DNA of 64,000 nt from Agelaius tricolor (lineage: Eukaryota; Chordata; Aves; Passeriformes; Icteridae). The stretch covers positions 21,953,744-22,017,743 of the forward strand of contig JALJCS010000004.1 of the NCBI GenBank assembly GCA_023055355.1. The letters are read 5' to 3'. This document shows, piece by piece, positions 31,567 to 43,893 of the stretch. Under the pieces are notes generated by a model that did no database searches, was not told the origin of the DNA, and saw nothing but the letters and a program-made list of their open reading frames with translations. The translations under genes were made by a program, and so were the position numbers. Each line of letters starts with the position of its first letter. Position 1 is the first letter of the stretch.

Positions 31567-34137
31567 CTAAAAGGCAAGAAGTGAGGAAATAAGAAAGTTT
31601 TTTACATTTCGACTGTTGGAATCTCAGAGCGGCTACTGCTTATTGTTGTAGAGGAAAGTCTCTCAACAACAGGAGTCAAGTAGTCTTGTTAGAGAGTGAT
31701 ACTTCATATGCATGGGTAAGTGCACAGTTGCAAACACACAGGTATAGACAAACTGTTTAACACATTTCATATATTTATTATGCCCCAAATCAGTAGTTTG
31801 AGCTGGGTAACAACCAAGAAAGGTGGACAAATCCTTCATCATCAAACATGAAGTTACTGGTAATAGAAATTAGCTTGCAAATAGATTGTCAGTTACATAC
31901 ATTTACTAGTTTTCTTCCAAATGTTAGCTGTGCCTGCATGCTTCCTAATGAGTGTCTTAGATTGCACAGTAAAATTATTTTAAGACATAGAATAATTCTT
32001 AAATATTTTAAGACTAAGAGTAATTAAAGTGATATCTGCAGCAGTTCATTTTTATGCAATAACTATTTCATTAAATATCCTTTTCTGTAAGTTTCAGATG
32101 ATTTTGTTGAAAAAAAAACCAAAATCCACTCTGATAAAGGAGTTACGGGATATAGTTTCCAGTATTTTGTAGGACTTAGTTTGGTAGCAATATTAATTCT
32201 TAGCTCTGGTGCTGGGAAACTAGTGTTTTAAAAAATTTGGACTAAACACTCTTTCTACTTATAGCTCACTAAATATAACTACAATTCGAGCCTAGTGGTT
32301 TCTGTGAGAGACAGGCTCTTCCTTTCCTCTTTATTCACAGATTTTGGGGTTCATCTTTTGTTTATATATGGTCTTCTTCCCAGTGTTTTATAGCAAACCT
32401 AAAAAAAATCTATCTGGTTGCACAGCTCTGTAGCAACTCAAGAATTCCCATATCCATCTCTTCAGTTCATATTTTTATTAACTGCTAATGCGACTAATCA
32501 TGACACTTTTATTCCTATTCATGACTAATCATGACACTGGAAAGATGTGTTCTTTACCTGTCAAGTGTGATGATAACACAATCCTACAAAATTATCTTGG
32601 CAGATGAGTAGGGGAAGAATATTGGATTAAAATTATAAATAGTTTTCAATCTTGTTAATATATCTGTATATCTGTATATTGTTAATATAATGTCAAATAT
32701 GAAAGCAAGAGAAGGAAAGAAATTACAATATTTAACTGGAGTCCCATGGCCCAATTCAATAGAAAGGTTTTATTTGTAGTACCTAGTGATTTGAAGATTG
32801 CATAGATGAACCATTAATTGGCAAATGATTTAAAAATTATTTAAAATGTAATAGAAGCCTGTTTCAGTGCTTTATTCCACAGGAGAATAATAATGAGTCT
32901 TCCACTGATTAACACAAGTTTTCTTGTTTTCACTGGAAATTCATATTCGTATCCTGTTGTACAGAGAACTAATTTGTAGTACCACAGTAAAGTTTCTGGC
33001 ATTTACAATTGGTTTCATTCTACTGGAATGAGTAGGTTTCAGAGCAGGGGTAGAGAGAATTCAGTTGCCAAGGAGACAGAATGCCAACCAGAGGAAAACC
33101 ACAGGGAGTATCTGAATGGGGCAGCCCATAATACCTGGCTTCAGTTCACAGATACTGGCATCCAGTGGACTGTAACCAAGAGGAGAAAAAAACTTAGAAA
33201 GGACTTCAGATCGCTTTGTGAGGAGTGATTAAGGGCAGCCTTGTAATGAGATTATCAGCTGTGGACTTGCCTTCTGTTCGGAGGACAGAGCGGAGCGCAG
33301 GTCCTAAAGGCTTCACTGCACCACTGGGGCTGGGACAGAGGATTTAACTGGCTGAAGAGGAGGCGAGGGAGGACACAAACCAGGCACTGGCTGTCTTCGC
33401 ACGCACTGTAAACACACCCTGTTTGTCCATAAGAGTGAGTGTGGTGAGTCACACTGAGAACTAACTTAAGATGAACTGCCTGCGGGCTGGGAGAGTAATT
33501 GCTTGCTGTTGCAGTTGCTGTCCACAGCCTGTGGCTCGTAACTCCTGAGGCTGAGCAGAGAGCAGCCTGGGAGCTACATGATTCAATTTACACTATAAAC
33601 TGTTGCATGTAGCTACCTACCAGTCACCCTTGAGTAGAGCATTTCTCCAATTAATTTAAGTTGAATTAAAACAGTTTTAAACTTACAGCTGGGCTTTTTG
33701 ACTTTTAAAATTGATAGAACAAAATATGAATGCCCCAGCTTCTTCCAGTTTACCATTTTATTTCTAACAATAGACCAAGGAAAGAAAAATTTTATTTGCT
33801 GTCCATTATTTTCTTGTCAACATCTGTGACTTTAGCTAATGAACGAGTTATATTGGAATAAGATGTAGAGAACAAGGGCATTACTATAATATTACATTGA
33901 GGTATAACAACTTCAACTCAAACTCAAAAGTGAAATTCAGCAGCACACAGCCACATCAATAAACAGCTAGAGTTTTGCAAAGGTGTACCCTATTCACACC
34001 TACAGAAATATTTATTTAGTTTTGGAACATATAAAATATGTAACTAAACACACATAAGTTAGCATAAACAGCTAATTTTTCTCATCTAAGTCTACACTTT
34101 GTATATGAAAATTATGTAGTACATGAAGCATGTAGGT

Positions 34138-34193
34138 TTATATATATATATATACACACATATATATATATACATATATATATATACATATAA
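34138..34193 (+). repeat. (TA)n/(CATA)n microsatellite
   Basis: About 56 bases of alternating TA interrupted by CACACA and TACA steps. Confidence 0.95.
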
Positions 34194-34289
34194 ATACCGA
34201 TGTATTTTTAAATGTGCTGGTAGAATTCTATTAAAAAAGAAAAATCCAAAGCCATTGAAATTGTCGGCTTTGGGTTGTTTTCTTGCTGT

Positions 34290-34359
34290 TGGTTTTTTTT
34301 TGTTTTTGTCTTGTGTTTTCTTTTCTGTTCTTCTTTTTTTTTTTCTTTTTTTCCTTCCA
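34290..34359 (+). repeat. Pyrimidine-rich low-complexity tract
   Basis: T-rich with scattered C and G, extending to TTTTTTCCTTCC. The plus and minus frames across it (34123-34502) are low-complexity artefacts. Confidence 0.9.
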
Positions 34360-36555
34360 AGACTGGAGAAAGAGACACCAATTTTTGCATTTCAGTTTTC
34401 GAGGTACTTCTGCCCTTGGATTCCATATTACTGATGATACTTCAAATATCCTGGTTGAAAAACACAGTTAAAGATAACTGCCATTCACATGACCACGTGT
34501 AGTAAAATTATCAGTTTACTGTGACAATGCAGATTTTTTGGCATAAAGTTTTCACCTTAAAGCTCAAAAGTTTTTGGTTTTCAGTTTCATCATCTGTTTT
34601 AACCTGTCTCAGTAAAGGTATGCACAACCGTGTTTACATTGGAAGGTAGATACTAATATAATGTCCAAGGAAAATCTTCCTTAACTTTTCTCAAAATTGG
34701 GTTTTAGCTGCTGCAAAACAGTGCTTGTTTTGCAGAACTCTAAATCTTTATTCTATGCAGAATAACACCTGGTGATAACCTACTGGTTTCAACAGCTGGG
34801 TTGTGATTACCTGAGGGCATTAATCATTACAGCTGGTTGGAGATGTGTTTTTCACACTCCAGAAACACAGATCTATGTCAGAGCTTTTTCTGTTGATTGA
34901 GCTTTGAAAAGTGACCTGACCACAGGTTTGAGACAAGTCAAGGCAGGACCCTATCAATTTCTCTACTCTCTGGTAGGGAACATCTCCTTAATATCCCTTG
35001 CCCTTACATTTATTGACATCCACCTGTGAGAGATCAGGTTTCATTCCAGATGTGTTTATGAGTTATACATTGAAACTAAACAAGAAGAGTCATGACATGA
35101 ATTAGTACTGCTTGAGTATGTCACCATCTGACTGTTCAGATTTAAGACTGTGTGCATTGTTCTCTAAAGAAATTCTGTGCTGTAACAGAGCTAATCAAAC
35201 ATGAAATAGAACTGAATGTATGAATGTCCTGTTTCCTGGCTTTGTACAATTTCAATTGGTAGATATGCTGTGTAAGAACTCAAATATCAACCTACATTAA
35301 TTTTATGTTTCAGAATGTACAACAGGCAAATGATTTGCTAAGAAAAATAATCAAACTGGGAAACAATAAGGATTTCTTAACAGTGAAAACTATGCTAATA
35401 TGATATTTGGAGAAATAAAGCAACAGGATGCATGAGAATATGAGAAAACTAGCTAATTGTTTGCAATAAGTCAGTGGTTTTATATTTTTCATAATGCACA
35501 AATCTAATAATCAGCAGGAGTACATTGTGCATATGTGTGTTACACATATATTTTACACAAAATACTTTTTTAACATAAAATATTTTGACAGTAAGGTATA
35601 AGAATGCATGTGTCACCCTGTGATAAAAGGAATCTTGGCTGTGTATCATCTAAAGAATAAACAGAAAAATTAAGGGTGTGAATTGTGACATTTTTTCAAC
35701 TGTCCAGATAAAGGAGTAATCTAGAGCAGCCTTGCTAGCCTGTCATTGAATTTCCTTCTAATACATGGAATCAGAAAACATTTATATCTGTGGTTTGTAT
35801 GTGTGTGTGTTTCTGACATTCCATTCATTATTGCAAATAAGTGTGACGCAGAGGACAGAGAAGCTCAGCCAGATGAGACCTATTTGTCTTTTGTTTACAG
35901 CCAGTGGCCAGTCCTTTTCCTCAAATGCTTGCTCAGGGTGGAGAGAAGCAAATAAAAAATCATGTGAATGAAGTAAAGGGTTATGTAGACTTTAATATAG
36001 ATTTCTTCTGAAATGTAATGGAGCTGAGTTTTAGGTAAAAGCCTTGTTTGGTGTGAGAGAAGGCAGATTATTTAATATCTCTGACAGTCAATTTATTTTA
36101 TTCAGTAGCAAATTTCTCGCTGTGATTTGTTGGGAGGAAATGCTGGTCTCTGACTTTATTCTAATAAGGAGTTTATCCAACTGGTTCAGAACATGTTCAG
36201 TGTGCAACAAGTATAAATTAATTGAAATTCAGTCATGAAATCCAATCTTGACTTCAGTACCTGTATGACTTCAGGGGACAGAAAACTTCTCTGATGGTGT
36301 TTGGGCAACAGGTGAAAATACCAGTGAATATCAGTCTTGTGAGTCACCTGATGCAGTTGTTGAACCCAGTACAGGCTAAACTTTTGATTTCTGCTTGTTT
36401 TGCACACTTCAGATCTGTCCAGGAGCATGGAGCACACCACTCCTCCTTGTCTGGATTAACTCTTCCAGCTGAAGAGGCATGTCAGTCTATTTCTGTCCAA
36501 ACTGATGACAGCTACCCATTTCTAACCAATACATTAGCCAGCCAGATTCTGTATA

Positions 36556-36775
36556 TTAGAGAATAACAGAACCAGTTAGGTCAGAAAAAACCTCTGAGAT
36601 CACCATGTTCAACCTTTGACCAGACACTACCTTGTCACCAAGACCATGGCACTGAGTGCCACATCCAGTCTTTCCTTAAACACTCCGGGGATGGTGACTC
36701 CACCTCCTCCCTGGGCATACTGCCCTCTATGACTTAGTTGTGTAAGTCTTTCCTGCTCATATCTTCTTGGCAGGA
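36556..36775 (-). mobile_element. CR1 LINE 3'-end fragment, minus orientation, diverged
   Basis: AATAACAGAACCAGTTAGGT, CAAGACCATGGCACTGAGTG, GCCACATCCAGTCTTTCCTT and GGGGATGGTGACTCCACCTC match a CR1 subfamily 3' end on the complement. The right border is approximate, fading into T-rich sequence. Confidence 0.9.
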
Positions 36776-37197
36776 TTTTTTAAAAAATCCTTTTGCTTTC
36801 CAGGATTGTAGGAACTGCTTTTTTTGTGTTTTGGGGGTTTTTTAGTGTGTTTTTTTTGGATACAATAAATATAGAATGATTCCATGCTTATTAACTACTT
36901 AAAAGATGAGCAGTATTCAAATGGTTCTCTTAATATACATGTTTCTAAGCAATGTTCTGTAAGGAAATTTCTTTCTTATTCTCGTAAGCATGTGAATGGT
37001 TCCACTTTTGCTAATCTTGCCTAAAATTAAAATCTTTTACATCAATATATACCAATATATATACATACATATAAATGAATAAACATTAAAAGAACTGATT
37101 TAACTTAAGACCAAATCTTAGCTCATCATAAAATTATTATTTTTAACTAATGTTAATAACTAATACATTTTACTCACCCAAGTATGTTACTTGATAG

Positions 37198-37637
37198 TGT
37201 GAGACTGTGAGCTGATATATGGGTCTCCTCGAGCCAGGTCTTATAAGCTCTTGGAGATTTATATCACACCCAAGATAGCTCAGCTACCTTAGAAGGCATA
37301 AAATCAGCAGGATGGCTTCTGTGGTAGTGTTGGAAACAGAGAAGTTTTAATAAAAAGCAAAATAACAAAACTCTTTACAGAGAAAAACCAAACCAGGTGC
37401 AAGAGGTTCTTACTCCTGGTAAAACACCTCACAAAAAGTGATTAGTTCCTTTGTTTCTTCTTTTTCTACTAAATTGCTTAGGCAGGACTTTTGGCTCCTG
37501 TCCAATTAGCTATCCTTAAGTTTGAAGTGAAGTCCCCCAGGTCTTATGAGGTGTCTTTTTACTAGATTGAACAGAGAAACTTCTGGGCCTCTTTCCTTTT
37601 TAAGGAAACAAAGGATAGTTTTGTCATTCTGTCAACA
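37198..37637 (-). mobile_element. Candidate solo LTR, minus orientation
   Basis: The 440-base block begins TGTGAGACTG and ends TGTCAACA on the plus strand, so it has TG...CA termini on either strand. On the minus strand it holds TTTTTATTAAAACTTC, which may act as a poly(A) signal, and an internal arrangement that resembles LTRs I have seen in songbird genomes. The flanking five bases (GATAG on the left, GGGAG on the right) match at only three positions, so a target-site duplication is not convincing. No coding remnant of a provirus lies on either side. Confidence 0.45.
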
Positions 37638-40600
37638 GGGAGCACATTCCTATAGTGAGCTACCTGAATTTCACTTGTGGAACACGGACATGTGAGCACA
37701 GACACTCTGTAGCAGTCAGCAGAGAGGTGGCAAGTGGAACAAGATTTGAACCCACTGTGTTAGCTGTACTGATTGAGTACACAAGGGTTCAATGCATGGA
37801 AGAGGTGCGGGCTCACTGCACATGCCGCCTCTATATTTGCAGGAGCCTGGGATATCCTAATGTCTGGTAACCATAGAAAGCAGCTGCTTTGAACAGGCTG
37901 CCAGGCATGTGTAAAATCCTGTTCATATGGACAAATCATAATTTCAATTTGTACAAAGTTTCTGGGAAAATAAAAGGATCTCTTAAGGGAAGGTGGTGCA
38001 CATGGATTTCATGTGGTAGTCCCCTACTAAGAGTCATCTCCTCCTTTTTAGGACTTGATGTTTTGAAACACACAGTGGGGTGGTATCTTGTAGGTCTTAT
38101 GAATTTGAAAAGCAGTTTTCTGTGTAAAAAGGGGAAAATGTCTGATCTCTCTTAGGAGTAGGTAATTCATAGTTCCTAAAGGCTGCATTTTGTAAAAGTT
38201 TTTGGAAATTTCATGATATTTTTAGTTGGTTTCAGTTAAACTAATTGTGAGAAATTGAGCAATAGGAGCAAAATTTTATCTGTTTGAAGCAGTCCATACT
38301 TGAGAAATTAGTTTATGCATTATTTGTTGGTAAGGATGACATACTTCAGATATTGTAGTAATATCATCCAGTGAAAACTATTACCACTTGTGCTGCACAT
38401 TCCAGGGAAGGATTTTTTTTCATAATTCAACAGTTTTTTGTTTTTTTTCCCCTCTGGCATATTCCTTAAAAAAATTACACAAACAAGGAAGAGAGGAGAG
38501 TACAAGTAATCAGCTGCACTGTCCTCAGAGCAGTTCTTCAGCATTCTATGCAAGGAATGTGGGTTATAAATTAGGCTGATGGAAAGAAATCCTTGTCCAA
38601 AAATCTGATTTTCTTCAACAAAGAAATCATGCGTGTTTTAAAAGCTCTGAGGTTGCTTAAGTATTTTCTGTTAAGGATCATCTGACTGATTTATTTATTT
38701 AGACTGACATGATTCTTTGATTCTATAACATAAAATTGTTTTTATAAGGATGGACTGCTGATCCTTCATCCGATCTTCCCATTTCATACCACAGTATTGG
38801 ATATTATCATAAATTTAGGTATATCAAAGCTTAAGACAGGACTCTGCTCCTCACAGAGTTCCAATTCCTGGAATTGTTCGTGATGAACTAGAGCCCTGAC
38901 CAGTCAAAAGGAAACCCAGTAGGGTACAAGTCCTTGCCACAGGAGCATCTAATTCTCCAGACTGCCTCTCAGGAGTCGATCTGATTTTTTTCTACATGTG
39001 GTTTTACATTTCTTCATGGCAGGCTTCAGTTAGTTTTAACAGTAGGAAACACAACACAATGAAAACATTATCTTCCTTTGTAATTATGACACAATCTTTA
39101 GTCTGAGTTTCCTCTTCCAAGGTTAGGCATCTAAAATAAGTTACTTACATGACAACTTTAAGATTGGCCTGATTTTCACAGCTGGCAAACACAATCTGTG
39201 TAGCCACTGTATGTTTCACAGGGCTAACTGAATTTCACAGTTTAAGAAAACAGAAGTACTGAGTTGATTTTGGAGTGGCCCACAGTGACATTGGCAGTTG
39301 CCTGAAGCTGTCTGGGTTGAAATGGGGGCACAGGGGCCCTGCAGGCAGCCCTGCAGGGCTGTGCTCCAGCTGCATCTAGGCAAGCCCGCACATGGGAAAT
39401 TTCTGCTTTCCTGAGCTGGATAACTCACTCACAGTTATCCCAGGAAACTCTTCACCATGATTGGTAATACGTCCTTTAAGGATATCTGGCTTTAAACTAG
39501 CTTTGTTAAGCACTGGGCACAATGTGCCAAGTTGAATCCTTCAGTTGAATCCTTCAATTTCCTATATGTCTACGTATGGCTGCATGACAGGTGGTTGCCA
39601 ACTGCAACCAAATATAAACAAATAAACCTGACAGGATCCATATCCTGTAAATAAAGTTTCAGTGGCTCTTCTGACAGTTCTTCTCCAACTTCTCTTTCAT
39701 CACTTTCAAATATCTGCTCCTCTGCTTCCATGTAGGTCTTGTATTAAATATGGATCCTCTCTTACTTCAGTCCCTTGAATTTTGTAAGACAGAAAATTAC
39801 TCCAGTCTTGCAAAATACGAAGACAGATTGAAGTAGTTATGCAATGCATGGAGAGGGGAGCTCCTCTTCTTCTTAAAATAATAGAAATGGCATAGAAAAA
39901 AATGGCATTAGAGAATATGAAAGAACTGATTTTGTCTCTTTTCTTCTTCAGATGGAATGAAAATACTTGGAAGAGGCAAAAAAGAATAATCATGATAATT
40001 TCAAAAAAGTTTTTTAATCAGAGAGAAGGAAATATGTTAACAGAAACTGGTAATAAGAACAAAGAATAAAGTCTGAAGTAATATAAGACATATAAGTAAC
40101 ATAAATCTCTTCAGGAGAAATGCTCTTTTGTATGCTCCTAGTTTCAGGAAATAATCACACCAAGTTTGCAGCACAATGCAGGTTCAAGATTATGATGAGA
40201 AATTTAAACAGGGACTTTCTTATCTGGGTGTATATTTGCCATGTGAAAGCAGCTATAAAACATATCACCTTGTCCTGTGTGACTCCTTTGGGATGAATGG
40301 ACAGTTTAAGCTGCAGTCTGGTTTGTTGCAGAATACAGAAGGTGTTCCATGAATAAATCTAGTTTTTCCCTAACTGTAATCTGTATTTTCAAGGCAGTTT
40401 GACCGCTATGAACCTTGAGTTGCAAGTGAGATCTCTGGTGGCTCCTGTTACACAGCAGTAGCTTTAATTGTAAACCACTAGAGAAAAATGTGAAGAGTTG
40501 AAACTAAAACAATGTCTTTTGCCTTCTCTTTTATGTCACCCTTAGGAAAAGTAAAAGAATGTGAGATGGTGTTACTTACCTATTTCTCAGAAGAATTGTA

Positions 40601-42908
40601 AAGGGATTTTAAGTTGCATTTGGAGGACCTTTTTCAAACTCCATATATTCAAACTCTCCCTTTGTTAAAATTTTCTTCAAATCTTGCTATTTTCCAGAGA
40701 TTTTTCCTTTGACAACTTATACATTATTTCCTTTTATTTCCTTTGATTTTTCTAAAGCATACAAAATTACATTGAAACATCATCAACAGTAGTAATGTTT
40801 AAATATTCTGCGTTTAATATTTATTTATGGTTTTCCAAAAGTAAAGCTGACTCAGCCTTTAAATGGTGTTATGTGTAGGTCTCTATGCCTATAGAACCTA
40901 TGAAGGTGTTTTTAAAGACACCTGGAAGAATGCAGGGTTAGCTTGGTTTTTGTTTGTGGGTCTCTTGGTTTTTGTTAGTTGGCCAGCTTTTTCTTGGTCT
41001 GTCTGGAATGTGTGAAGCTCAGTTTCTGCAGAGATGCCACTCTAGGTGCCATTAAAATACTTTTTATTAACCACAGAAGACAAGTGAGGGCTTGGATATC
41101 CTTCAGTCTTAGACTATGGCTACAGCATTTCCTTTCAGATTGTGAGGACTTAATTCAAATATGAAAGCATTATTATTGTCATTAAGGTCAAAATGTGTTC
41201 TAAAAGCCATTCACAGCTAACTTTAAAAATGCAGTCAGGTTTTGTTATTCTCACAGGAATATTTTTGTTCTTCAGGATACTATATTCATGTTATACTAAT
41301 TCATAACGACTGTTATTCACTTTTATATGCTGTCCATTACTTTTTCAAAATTTCAGCTCTCATAGATTTTTTTACAGCATTGTGATATAGTTATTTTAAG
41401 TAGTGTATTATGTTTTTATTAAATTAGATAGCACAGAAACTCATGAAGAGATTTTTAATAAAATAATGTGTTTTATTTAAATATCACTTTTTAAAATTTA
41501 TCATGAAAGTAAGAATAATCATGAAAATCTATGGTACTGCTACAATAGATCATTTAACAAATTGTTAAGAGCATAACTTTTTCTGTTGCTCTGGATTGCT
41601 TGTGAATAGTTTTTATTTTTTTTCTTTTTTTTCCTCCCTCAGATTGCTGTGTTCAAAATTACCTACTGGTTCATCCTTAGTTTTGATTGAAAGTTATTAG
41701 TTCACACAGACTATTTGAAATTAGAGCTGTCCTTACTTTTACTGAAGACAGTCACATGCATGTTTTTCCTCCTGCATCAGGTGGGGGAACTCGATGGCCT
41801 CTTTGTGCTGAGAGAAACCCCAGGAGTCAGCAGAGCGCATTCAACTGTCATACAGCTATAAAGTGGAATGAAATATAATATCCCAAAGCTTTTAGTCATA
41901 TAGAATGGTCAGCTAAAGCACTTAGACATCACCATGGCTAGAGCCTAGTTCAGTGCAGCTGAGCGTGAGCTGAGCTGTTATTTGTGTACGGCTGTTTCAG
42001 AAATCAGGTGCTTTTGGAAGAGGGTCAGACTGTCACCAAACGCATTTATGTTACAAACACAGAATTAACTTTTCATAGGAGTTCTTGAGTATTTACTTAG
42101 AGGCAACTTCGTCTGTAGAAAAAAAAATCATTGGAATACTTATTTTTGTATCTTCTCCAGTTGTGTAAATATTGAGGAAGCCTCATATCAAGCCTGTTAA
42201 TGGATTCAGGCTCATCAGAACATGTTATTTTTCTTCATGCTTTGGGGACAGGTGAAAAGCAACTCTCTTTTAATAACAACCCTTTAGTGGAAGAAATGTT
42301 CAATAGAATTAATTCTCTTTTTTCCTGACTGATTTTATACTGTGTTGCTGAGATGAATTGTCTTTTCTGCAATTTCCATGCTAAGAAAAGAAGATTCCTT
42401 AAATTGGTAGAAATGAAAAATTAGTGTGGCTTTATAACTCTGTGATTATTTTATGGTTTGTTTTACTTTTCTTCTCTGAGTCATGTAACTTTAATCTCTT
42501 TTCATTTAAATCCCCCATTAATTTTGTTTTATGTTTCCTGTATGTTTCCTTTTTAGAAGATCCTTTAGGAAGGCTTTACTACATCTGCATTTTTGTCCAC
42601 CTCTCCAATATTTTATGGCAATATTTTTTGGTCATTGTAATAAGTAATAACTTAAGGGTTTTTATTACACTTATTTTATTTCTTTCATGATAAAAAATTA
42701 ACCCTCCTTAGGTGGAGAAAGGTGAAATTGGCCATGTTCACAATTATTCAGCATTTAGGTTTGAACTATTGTCAAAGTGTGATGTATTCAGGAAGTAAAT
42801 TCTAATAGGATTATAATCTCAAATGTTATTCTGACCTTTTATAAATAAAAAGGCCTACACAGGTAATTTTTCTGCTCTTGTAAATTAAAGAAAAAGGCTG
42901 TTCTCTGG

Positions 42909-42922
42909 CACTGACGTCAGTG
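42909..42922. promoter_or_regulatory. Perfect 14-base palindrome centred on a CRE (TGACGTCA)
   Basis: CACTGACGTCAGTG at 42909-42922 contains the full cAMP-response element octamer with its CpG intact, in AT-rich intergenic DNA about 270 bases upstream of the LTR. It could be a functional CREB/ATF site or a piece of an ancient amniote repeat that carries a similar palindrome. Confidence 0.4.
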
Positions 42923-43175
42923 GACATGGCAGTGTCTACCTTATTATTGAACTGGATGTGCCTTCCAAAACAGAGTGGCCACATTAAAACTGGATTATCC
43001 CATCTCCCAAACAGTGTTCATTGAGACAGAATCATGGGAGATGCTAGCTGTGCTGCAACCAACGCCAGAGGTTGTTCTAAACAATAGAACAGCATAGGTA
43101 GGTGAGTTTCAGTGTCTTTGTCTGGGAACAGACACTTACAGAATCATTAGTTGCAGTTAAGGGGACTGACAGATA

Positions 43176-43741
43176 CCATCAGGTTTTGGCTGGGGAAGCA
43201 TTAATTTTCTTCACATGGCTAGCACAGAGCTGTGTTTTCCATTTGTGCTGAAAACAGGGTTAATAACATAGAAATTGTTAAAGCTGAGCAGAGCTTACAC
43301 AGAGTGAAGGCTTTCTCTGCTTTTTTGTATGGCCTCACTGGTGAGGTCTTCAGGGGTGTCTAGGACTTATGAGGGCAAACAGCCAGGACAGGTGACCCCA
43401 ACTGACCAAAGGGATGTTCATATGACATCATGCTCAGTATATAAAGGAAGAAGAAGGGGTGTTTGGAGTGATGGCTTTTATATTTCCAGGTCACTTTATG
43501 TGTAATGGCGCTCTGCTCTCCTGGAGATGGCTGAACACCTGCCTGCCCTTGGGTAGCAGTGAATGAATTCCTTGTTTTGCTTTGCTTGTGTGTGTGGCTT
43601 TCGCTTTCCCTAGTAAAGTGTCTTTAGCTCCACCCATGAGTTTTCTCACTTTTATGCTTCCAATCTGTCCTTGATGCTGCTGGTGGAGGAGTGAGTGAGT
43701 GGCTGCGTGGGGATTGGCTGCTGGCTCGGGTTAAAGCTTGT
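43176..43741 (+). mobile_element. Avian endogenous retrovirus LTR (ERVL-like), solo, plus orientation
   Basis: I recognise this as an abundant bird LTR family from its ordered landmarks: GGTTTTGGCTGGGG near the start, TTAATTTTCTTCACATGGCT, TTTGTGCTGAAAACAGGGTT, CCAACTGACCAAAGGGATGT, a TATA box (43438-43446), GGAGATGGCTGAACACCTGC, GAATGAATTCCTTGTTTTGC, and a 3' part with GAGTTTTCTCACTTTTATGC, GAGTGAGTGGCTGCGTGGGG and GGGTTAAA at the end. The length of about 566 bases fits a full LTR. No second LTR, primer-binding site or gag/pol remnant is seen within several kb, so it is a solo LTR left by recombination. Several CpG sites have decayed and the usual terminal CA is blurred, implying an old insertion. 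Borders are good to about 5-10 bases. Class assignment is from memory. Confidence 0.85.
43438..43446 (+). promoter_or_regulatory. TATA box of the LTR
   Basis: TATATAAAG, preceded by TGACATCA at 43423-43430, which is one transition from a CRE. This is the U3 core promoter of the LTR and is still intact. Confidence 0.7.
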
Positions 43742-43799
43742 CCCCATCCAAAATTGTTGTCAATGGGGCATTGACCAGTCGTTATGATGTTTTCCCCAG

Positions 43800-43893
43800 G
43801 AATATTGCCCAGAAGGCTCGAAATGTAGGAATGTCCAATGGCCCTATGGGCACTGAGCTGCTCAAAAGCAAACATCCCTCTTGGGATTCACAG
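43800..43893 (+). other. Exon-like segment downstream of the LTR
   Basis: Bounded by a pyrimidine-AG acceptor (GATGTTTTCCCCAG, AG at 43798-43799) and a near-consensus donor (CACAG|GTAAGA, GT at 43894-43895). One frame is open from 43735 through the donor. Within the bounded part it reads NIAQKARNVGMSNGPMGTEL and then LLKSKHPSWDSQ, ending at phase 0. I recognise no protein. It lies on the RASEF strand, 5.4 kb before RASEF exon 1. It may be an exon of a non-coding RNA, an alternative upstream exon of RASEF started from the LTR, or chance. Confidence 0.3.

Noticed and set aside
34123..34502. Plus and minus frames over the TA and T-rich tracts
   Set aside because: Low-complexity translation (YIYIYI, FFFF, KKKK) only.
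39706..39993. 95-codon minus frame with an internal GAA|GTAAGA donor-like site
   Set aside because: Hydrophobic and Lys-rich start typical of AT-rich chance frames. No acceptor of quality and no family recognised.
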